Source of the DNA: Thermoplasmata archaeon
Lineage (GTDB): Archaea; Thermoplasmatota; Thermoplasmata; Thermoplasmatales; GCA-001856825
DNA: 8,854 nt
Assembly (NCBI GenBank): GCA_021792355.1
Contig: JAJYUV010000038.1
Location: 1-8,854 of the forward strand
Reading direction: 5' to 3'
Positions 1 to 7,500 of the stretch are shown here, piece after piece (the stretch's first letter is position 1; each line of letters begins with the position of its first letter). The translations under genes were made by a program, and so were the position numbers. The notes below the pieces were generated by a model. It searched no databases. It was not told the DNA's origin and worked only from the letters and a program-made list of their open reading frames with translations.

Positions 1-24
1 GAAGAAGAGGAAGAGGAGTCTGAA
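1..24 (+). other. Probable 3' tail of an upstream plus-strand gene (frame undecided)
   Basis: The first 24 bases are purine-rich and repetitive, with all three plus frames open until the tRNA or just inside it. Frame 1 reads a poly-glutamate tail (EEEEEESEAGVA) and stops at TAG 37-39 inside the tRNA D-arm. Frame 2 reads a basic tail (KKRKRSLKPG) and stops at TAG 32-34. Frame 3 reads RRGRGV and stops at TGA 21-23, one base before the tRNA. Either an acidic or a basic tail would suit a ribosomal or nucleic-acid-binding protein, but too little is visible to choose. It could equally be non-coding. Confidence 0.25.
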
Positions 25-124
25 GCCGGGGTAGCTTAGTCGGTGGAGCGCCGGACTCATAGGGATTAAAGCTAAAATTTCCGGAGAAATCCGGAGGCCC
101 TGGGTTCAAATCCCAGCCCCGGCA
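25..124 (+). tRNA. tRNA-Met (CAT anticodon, elongator), intron-containing
   Basis: A complete cloverleaf can be folded. The acceptor stem is GCCGGGG (25-31) with CCCCGGC (117-123) and discriminator A124. The D-arm is 34-49. The anticodon stem is CCGGA (51-55) with TCCGG (90-94), and the anticodon CAT is at 58-60. The variable loop is AGGCC (95-99) and the T-arm is CTGGG/CCCAG with loop TTCAAAT (100-116). The mature RNA is 73 nt after removing a 27-base intron at 62-88, between positions 37 and 38. CCA is not encoded. The G1-C72 pair, A73 and a CCGGA anticodon stem resemble archaeal elongator Met rather than initiator tRNA (which usually starts A-G-C-G-G-G). A tRNA-Ile2, whose CAT anticodon is modified, is the less likely alternative. 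The promoter must lie left of the window. Its 3' end converges on the membrane-protein gene with a 79-base gap. Confidence 0.92.
62..88 (+). other. tRNA-Met intron (37/38 position) with bulge-helix-bulge splice motif
   Basis: The intron can be folded into the archaeal splicing-endonuclease substrate. The anticodon stem 51-55/90-94 is followed by two three-base bulges, TA|G (60-62) and AA|A (87-89), with the cut after the second base of each. They are separated by a central helix CTC (56-58) with GAG (84-86) plus an A59-G83 mismatch, and the intron side continues with GGA (63-65) pairing TCC (80-82). The intron holds TCCGGAG (80-86), an exact copy of exon bases 90-96, so the 5' anticodon strand could also pair within the intron. 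Confidence 0.85.
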
Positions 125-203
125 TTCCTGTCAATTCTAAGGCTCTGTACCGTCTCCTAATTTCGTTAACTAAGAGTGTTTGAGAGCTGGGTTTGAAGCT
201 TCT

Positions 204-872
204 TCAAAGGAGGACTGGCTTGCTCTTAAGCAGTGAATTTGCTCCCGCATAGATCAAGACCACTCCAGCAATCGAGACGAACGGGACAAATATGCCTACG
301 ATGAGCAAAATTCCCGCCGTTCTGAATGTGGATTTATTGAAGTGAGTCTCGAGCCTGAAGGGACCGACTATGAGTGCCAGTATTTCCCCGATGAAGCTCA
401 GGATAGATCCCACTATAAGCACTGCAGCAATGCCAAATGCCAATGCGAGAGGTGATGCAAGGAAGATTGCGACCGGTACGAGCGCAATCGAACCTATTAC
501 TATGATAATGAGGCCGATAAAGATCATGTTCACGCCGTTATATGGCGATGCAAACTCTCCAGATATTCCTTTGAGAATCCTGTAGCCCCTCCTTAGAAAG
601 ACTAATGATGCGAGCATCAGTATTGCGGATGTTATTCCAAGTCCGCCAAGCATCAGTTCGGTTCCAAGGTTGTTATAGGCTGCTGTCGATGCGGTTGATG
701 GAGTGAGAAATGAGGAAAGAAGCTTTGATAATGTCAGCAGGGCGAAAATCCCTACGACCGCATCAATTGCGAAGCCAAAGATTGAGAGCAGGGAGAATGT
801 TCTGATGTTCTTCAGTGCATCGATTTCTGATTGCGCATTAACTACAGAATCCTGCACTACATTCTGGACCAT
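204..872 (-). CDS. Multi-pass integral membrane protein, possibly DUF973-like
   Basis: This 222-residue protein is dominated by hydrophobic segments. Likely membrane spans lie near residues 26-50, 70-93, 113-139, 142-171 (possibly one long or two short spans) and 185-212. A short polar N-terminus and the KSKPVLL tail flank them. The loop after span 2 (RRGYRILKG, about 94-102) and the following 'SPYNG' resemble my recollection of DUF973, a small archaeal membrane family of unknown function, but this is not certain and no enzymatic motif is visible. The gene is convergent with the tRNA and follows the glycosyltransferase remnant on the same strand after 149 bases, with its own TATA-like element, so it is probably transcribed separately. 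The ATG at 870-872 sits only about 5 bases from the TATA-like box. A GTG at 855-857 (codon 6) would fit a leaderless start better. Function unknown. Confidence 0.8.
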   Translation of the reverse strand: MVQNVVQDSVVNAQSEIDALKNIRTFSLLSIFGFAIDAVVGIFALLTLSKLLSSFLTPSTASTAAYNNLGTELMLGGLGITSAILMLASLVFLRRGYRILKGISGEFASPYNGVNMIFIGLIIIVIGSIALVPVAIFLASPLALAFGIAAVLIVGSILSFIGEILALIVGPFRLETHFNKSTFRTAGILLIVGIFVPFVSIAGVVLIYAGANSLLKSKPVLL

Positions 873-876
873 ATGA

Positions 877-885
877 TTATATATT
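877..885 (-). promoter_or_regulatory. TATA-like box for the 222-residue membrane protein
   Basis: The minus strand reads AATATATAA here, centred near 881. The usual distance of about 26 bases from an archaeal TATA box to the transcript start would place the start near 855, at the in-frame GTG of codon 6 and inside the ATG-initiated frame. A second, weaker TATA-like stretch (TATTTA, 951-956) lies further upstream and could give a leadered transcript including the ATG. The remaining bases between 886 and 1021 show nothing convincing. Confidence 0.5.
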
Positions 886-1021
886 GTAATCCGTATTAGT
901 TCTTTCCAATCTAGCGGCGTTGTGGGTACGACAAAGTCCTATTTTGCAAATAAATACTGCGCGAAATGATTCAAATCTTGACACAATTTTAAACGCGTCT
1001 TCTTTGGCATGGGATAGGGGA

Positions 1022-1493
1022 TCAGTGATTGGTATCTTTCCTGACCTTAGTCCATCTTGTAAAATCCTTGCCCAGCAGTGAATCGATCCTAGCGGAAGTA
1101 TTTGAAACAATTTCAATCGTAACTGCACCAAAGAGAGTGAGAATGCTCCACTTCCTTTCCTTCAGGAATGTTAGGAATATACTCAGAAAGAGGGACGTGT
1201 CACTAAACACAGGTGTGTCCATTATCTTGGGATCCCAACCTATTTTTTTTTAACTCAATGTGTCCAAAATTTACTCTCCTTCTTTGCTGGAAGAGATTCA
1301 TTGGATTGGAAGGTACCAGATTGTGTACTTCTCCATCTTTCAGATAATTGACCGAAAGTCCGTTGACTTCTGCCCTGAGACACAGGAATGCGTCCTCGTT
1401 TATCAGCTCCGGGACATCCCTATCTCCGTTCAGCGTCAAACTTACTATATTGATGAAGCTGGTAGGTTCCACTGCAAATTCAGTTGCAGAGGA
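1022..1493 (-). pseudogene. Decayed 3' fragment of a family 2 glycosyltransferase
   Basis: Two overlapping minus-strand frames together match the C-terminal part of the glycosyltransferase at 8391-8854. The first (about 1493 down to 1243) contains DVPELINEDAFLC, GLSVNYL, GEVHNLVPSN and QQRRRVNFGH. The second (down to the TGA at 1022) contains DPKIMDTPVF, TSLFLSIFLTFLK, RKWS, SARIDSLLGKD and a natural-looking C-terminus. The frame changes at an A9 run (T9 on the plus strand, 1243-1251); removing one A restores one open frame, and the intact homologue has no such run. The 5' half, with the sugar-nucleotide-binding domain, is missing: an in-frame TGA at 1494-1496 ends the homology, and the stop of the giant surface gene lies 30 bases beyond it. 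It is therefore a truncated remnant, probably non-functional. Apart from the slip the frames are clean, which suggests recent decay, a sequencing error in the homopolymer, or slippage. Confidence 0.8.
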
Positions 1494-1522
1494 TCAGGAA
1501 ATAGCCCTCATATGATGGTATT

Positions 1523-4500
1523 CTAAGATCTCCTTCCTCTGCCTCTCATGACCAGGATAGCTCCAAAAATGGCCACAACCACGACTATAACCAAGATTAT
1601 TATCAGCAGGTAGCTTGCAGATGAGTGTGTTGATATAATGGCCGATACCGAAGCCCCTCCTATGGCGATCGATCCCTTAAGGTTAGTTCCTGCATAACCT
1701 GACGGAAGACGGACAGCATAGGAATAAGACCCGTTGGGTTCATTGAATGTGATCGAATCTGCCGATGAAGAAAGAGTCTCATTGACGCTCTGACCACTGA
1801 ATGTCGTCCCTCTCAGCGATATTGACCAGGTTGTGCCGTTGGGTATCCCATGCTCAATGAATGATAGAGAATACGCAACTACGAACCAGTTTGTTTGAAT
1901 ATCTAGGGAACTTCCATTGACAGTGATATTCCCTGAATAGAACCGCACTCCGTAACCTGATATGGCATTTATCTTGTAACTGTAGGAACCGTTCGATTCG
2001 TTGAATGTTATTCCACTTGATGTTGAATTTATTGTTCTTCCATTAAGAGTTATGGACCAGGGAGTCTCAGGAGGTAGACCAGTCTCCACAAACGCAACAG
2101 CGTAGAGCTTCACAGCAAAATTTACAGAGACTGTCTGATTCGAGCCATCAACCGTGAATGAGCCCTTGATTATCACTGAAGATTGGTTGGATGTAAATGC
2201 TGAATAGTCATATGAACCGTTGACAAGTTGGAGTCTAATGGAAGAGTTGACAGAGTGCAGAGTTTCATTTCCAATTTTCACGGACCACTCAGTTCCGTTA
2301 GGAATACCTTGCGATATCAAGCTTACGTCATAAACCTTCTCGAGAGTGACAGTCAGATACGTAGTGCTGTGATCTGGAATCGAAACGGTTTCAGTCCTGT
2401 TCTCATATCCTGGAGCACTTACTGTAACGTTATAAGTTCCAGAGAAGCCATGAATTGTGACATCCTTGCCTATATAAGTGAGGTTTCCCATCTTGAACGT
2501 TGACTCCGTATTTGCAAGTATTGTAATTGCACCAGTGGGTCTTAGATTTACGAGTCCGAAGTAAGATGAAAGCACCGAATACTCCCCAACGGTTCTTGAG
2601 TTGAAGGTGGTATAATAGAGGTTATTACCTTCCAGCGTCGCACTATCAACGATCGATCCATTGGGAATGTCTGGAATGTCAATTTTCGTCACTGAGGAAG
2701 TACTAGCGTTGTAGACGTAAATCACCTGTGGACCAAAGCACTGACCCGATATTATGAAGTTGCCTCCATAATACTGTACTGAGTCTGGATAGATTCCGGG
2801 GAAAAGGTCTGTTATATCTGCTATGCCAGATGAAGTTAAAACCATAACACCAGCCTGCTGATAGTCGTTGGAGCCTATCATCACTGTTTCGTTTCTGCTG
2901 GAAGCTATGCGTGCATTTGAGGGAGAAAAGCTGCTGGTGAATTCCAGCGAGAAACCCGATGGAAGAAGATCTGTCAAATCTCTAAAGGTATCATTCGATA
3001 GATAGAACTCCCCTAAGTAAATTCCGTCGGATATTATTACTGCGTTCAGTACATAATCATAGCTCGCTGAGTAAGGATTGGATTGTCCTACTGAATAGCT
3101 GAAATAAGCGGGGAGAAAATAGGATAGCTGAACAATGTTTCCCTCGTATATCGTGCCAAAGAATGTTTCATTTACGGTCCCTCCTATCAATCCTTCGGTC
3201 GTGCCATTTATGGGGAAGACGTCAGTTATCTTCGCACCTACTCCATTCCATTGGCGCGGAAGTTTAAAAATTTCCTGGGTTTTTTGGGTCATATTGTAAT
3301 AAATTACTCCCGGCTCCGTATCATTTAGTGATCCCCCAAATATGAAACCGTCCTGGTAGGGGGAAACAGAAAAAGTTTGCCCGGAAGGAAATAGACTACC
3401 TATGTCGTTCGTGACGAGGGTTGATGCGTTCATCAGGTAAGAGTCACCGCCTCCGGAGAACGTAAAATACCCTTGATTATACGCGACCTCAGTATCCCAG
3501 AACATGTTCTTGAATTCCGAGGTTATGTTTCTCGCTCTCTCCGAAATCACCTGCGTGAAATTGTTGAATACGGTCACCGGACCGAACGAAACAACTATGG
3601 TCATATTAGAGAATTGGGGATATGAAATTGAGAAGTCTGTGTAGCCTGGATAAAACTGGATCCTGTACACACCAGGTTTAAGTTCTATCTGGGCAGGACT
3701 TCCCTTGAGGTTATATGGTAGACCGTTCAGTGTAATCTCCCACGGCTCATCTTGGAGCAGACCCGTTGCAACCACTTTCATCGGTACGTAGATAGGACTG
3801 AAATTTAGGAAGTACGTTGAAGAATAGTTCATTCTTATTGAGTATGTGATCGTAGAGCCGTTTATGATTCCTTGTACGTACTCCTTTCCGGGAGTCAGAT
3901 AGATTTCATTGTAGCCTTTCCCGTGAAACGTCTCGTTGTTAACGGATATGCTTGAGTTGGATGGGAGGTAGAAGATTAGGATTGGGTCGGTTTTGTAGAA
4001 CGACTCATTGAACAGCTGGTCGTCGTACATTACCCCATCTCCCCACGTGCTTATGTAGACTGTGTGATTTACGTAGGAAAGGGACGTGACAGAAGCCTCG
4101 CTATTCAAATCGAATGATTTATTTTCCCACGACTGCCCAAGGTTGTACGAAACGTAGATCCCACTTCCGCTCATGAATATAAGAGGCGCGGATGAGGAGA
4201 CATTGACAAAGCATATGGAACCAGGTGCGGGGAGGATGTAGGGGGATGAGATATTTGCGAAGAAGAAGTATCTGCCACCGTCCTCACTCAGGTATGCTGA
4301 AGTATATAAAAGATCAGTAGTCCCAGCGAGTATGGATGAATTAAAGGGATCAGCTGAAAGACTCACCAGCCCATCGTATCCGGTAAACTGATGGTTTATC
4401 AGGATCCAAGTTGCGCCATTGTCATAGGAGGCGTAGAGACCTGATGAGTTTGAGATGTATAACGTGTTGTTGACCGAGACTGTCATTGCTAGTCCTGATG

Positions 4501-7500
4501 ACGGGGAATTCGGGATTGGGTTAAAAGATAGGCCGGAGTCGTTGCTACGGAATATTGCACTCTTACCCGCAATGAAGATCTCTCCCTGATATTTTTCATC
4601 GAAGACTATCGTAGACTCAGTACCACCGTGTGAAAATGCAACGTACCTCGAGAGGGGTGGCTTCTGTATACCACCGGTACCACTCCAGTTTCCACTCGGT
4701 ACGAAAAACGTACTACCTCCATCGTGCGAAACTTCAAATTCCAGTGCAATGAAAATGACAATGGAGCTGTTGTAAGGATCGGTGGCAGAAACGCCATCTT
4801 CTCCCGACAAATCCTTTGACATGAACCAGCTCTTTCCTGAATCATTAGAGTCTATGGAGCTGTAATCGGCAACATTTGTAATTATGTTTCCTCCTGAGAT
4901 TGCCATGTCAGAGATGAGGTTGGTGCTCCTGTTATCTAGAGACCGCCAGCTTGAGCAGTTATCTGTGGAAATGAACAGGCCCTGGTCTGCCCCTACGTAA
5001 GTTGTATTCTCCTGATATGGGTCAGAATAGATGAACCTCACGTCAAAGTTTGGTCCCGGAATCATGCGCGTAAAATTTTTACCATCGTTTACCGACACGT
5101 AGAAGTACTCGTCACCTGCGAGATAGATGACGTTCTTATAAAATTCGTTGTAGGCGATGTACTGGGGGGCGTAGCCGATGCCAGGTTTGAACTGGGAACC
5201 TATACCAATGCTCGTGAGGTTTACCAGGTTCCATTCCAGTCCAGAGTCAAACGACTGGTAGAGGCTATCGTAGCCGTAACCTGAGAAGCACAGCAGCCAT
5301 AGGTGCGACGGATTAGCAGGGTCTTGAACTATCTGCTGATAATAGACTTGATAGTAACCGGGGACCGTGGATAGAACAGTGAAGTTTTTTCCGGAATCGT
5401 TTGAGAACAAGATGTAATCAGTCCCGCTGCCTGTATAGGTGTTTCCGCCTGAGACGCCAGCATAAATAGTCTTGCCACCGTTCTCCACAAAAACCGATTC
5501 CAGTATTCCTGTTGGAAAATTCATCCCTGTCTCTGCGATAGACGTCCAGGTTGTTCCGAAGTTGCTGGAAACTAGTAGATGATCGAATGTGGCTGCATAA
5601 AGGGTACCATTCTCATATTCTAGGTTAAGTCCCCCCTGCTGGTAGGTTTCCTGCCAGCTGAGACCTCCGTCTATCGTTTTGTATATCGCGCCAGAATGCC
5701 ACCAGTTCAGTCCCTGGGTTATGATTACGACTTCGTTTGGATTGTAGGGGCTGACCTCAATTCCCTCAACTGATAGGAAACTGAGGCCGTTGTTGATGCT
5801 GACCCACGTCCTGCCAGAGTTGTTGGATCTGTATATTCCTCCGAATCCATACTGCCCTTTTATTCCGGATCCAGCATAAAGGATGCTGGGGAAGTAAGGA
5901 CTAAAACCAAAACAAGTCACCTCTCCAGATCCATTTTCAACAGGAGAGCCTCCAACCTGAAAAGTGAGGTTCATAGGGCCTATTGTGGTCCAGCCAGACG
6001 AAACGTACACTGAAGAAACAGCGCTGTCAATGATTGTCTGATTCTCCGCTACGGTGCTTGCTAGCGATACGTTAGTTGTGAACTGTTCCAGAACCAATGG
6101 TTGGAGAACAATGGTGTAAAGAGTTGTATTGCCGGAAAAGGAGTAGAAAACTCCTGTTCCGTTCACTTCGACTAATCCCGGTATAATCACGGAAGCCGTG
6201 AAATTCACGTACTGCGATGATACATCCCTCCGAACACCTATGAATCTGAGTAGGTCAGGGTTGAATGCAAAGTTCTGCGTTATGTTATAAAACGTATATC
6301 CATTTTTTAGAAAAACGGGAATTGAAACATATGAGTTATAGGAGCCGCTGAAATTTCCAAGTGTGAAAGCCTGAGAAGAAGTGGGAACTAGTGGGGCATA
6401 ATCTCCGCCCTGCCTGATTTGGCCATTGTTGTTATATGGTAGGTCGGTTTGACCAATCCCCTTGTTTTCGGATCCATAATAGTTGGACCAGTAATTCCCT
6501 CCCAGTTCATTCCCCCCTACAATATTCATTCCGCTCTGAGCGGAGACGTTCCACAAATCAGGGGAATTGGAAACAGCATTGTTGGAGTTATTGAAGTAAT
6601 TGTTGTAAGTCTGCAGGCCGATGGAATTTTCGATGTCCAGACCTAAATTGTTGTTGTATATGTAGTTAGATGTTATCCTGTTAAATGGTGCGCCCCAGTC
6701 ATATATGCCAGTGTCGGAATTGAAGATGTTGTTGTCCGATACGGTGATGTTGTTGCTCCCAAAATACAGCAATAATGAGAGGTTATTATCGTACAGGGAA
6801 TTGTCTCTAATTGTAGTATTCACAACCGATTGGTTGATGTCTCCGAACACGATACCTTGGTTGGTTCTATAAACTTGATTGTCAACGACCGAGCTATTGT
6901 CCGTCCAGGTCAAAACTATTCCCTGGGACGAGTTAAAAAGTCTGTTGTCTGAAACCGTGTCGTTTATTGCAGGCTGTAAAAATCCCGTAACAAGTATGCT
7001 CTGATGGGTGCATCCAGTTACGGTGTTGTTGAACACAGTGGAGTTACTGGAATTCCACAGCCATATGTTTGTGCCGTTTGACTGATATCCGAAATTATTT
7101 TCAATATACACCTCTGAAGAGTTAATTGCTTGAATGTTGTTGTGGTGATCGTAGAAGAGTTTGTTACCCTGAAACACTATGTCTTTGGAGTTATAGGAGA
7201 AAAGTCCGTCTATTACGGTGTAATTTACGATGCTGTCTGTAACGCTTATATGGCTCGAATAATCTACATCTATCCCGCCCTGTGCCATGTTCTCAATTGA
7301 AATATTTTCTAAATTAAGGTACTTGGAGTCGAAAACATTAATTCCAATGAGGTTGACATCTGGCTCGTAAACTTGTGTATCATTTACAAAGTAGGTTGGA
7401 GGATAGGAAGGTGCAAATACCCTGACACTCTTTATGGTTCCATTCGAGACGTTGTAGATGTAAATTCCTGTGGATGGCCCTGAGTTGAGCGACGAGTTCA

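Noticed and set aside
25..124. The tRNA as an attachment site for an integrated element covering the minus-strand genes.
   Set aside because: No second copy of the tRNA 3' end, no integrase and no viral or plasmid genes are visible within the window.
877..1131. Minus-strand 84-codon frame next to the membrane-protein promoter, with a KEDAF string resembling the glycosyltransferase NEDAF motif.
   Set aside because: It overlaps the glycosyltransferase remnant in another frame, the match is five residues long with no flanking similarity, and no promoter fits.
1260..1526. Plus-strand 88-codon frame opposite the glycosyltransferase remnant.
   Set aside because: It is antisense to a region with clear glycosyltransferase homology and has no recognisable domain or promoter. 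It is a shadow frame.
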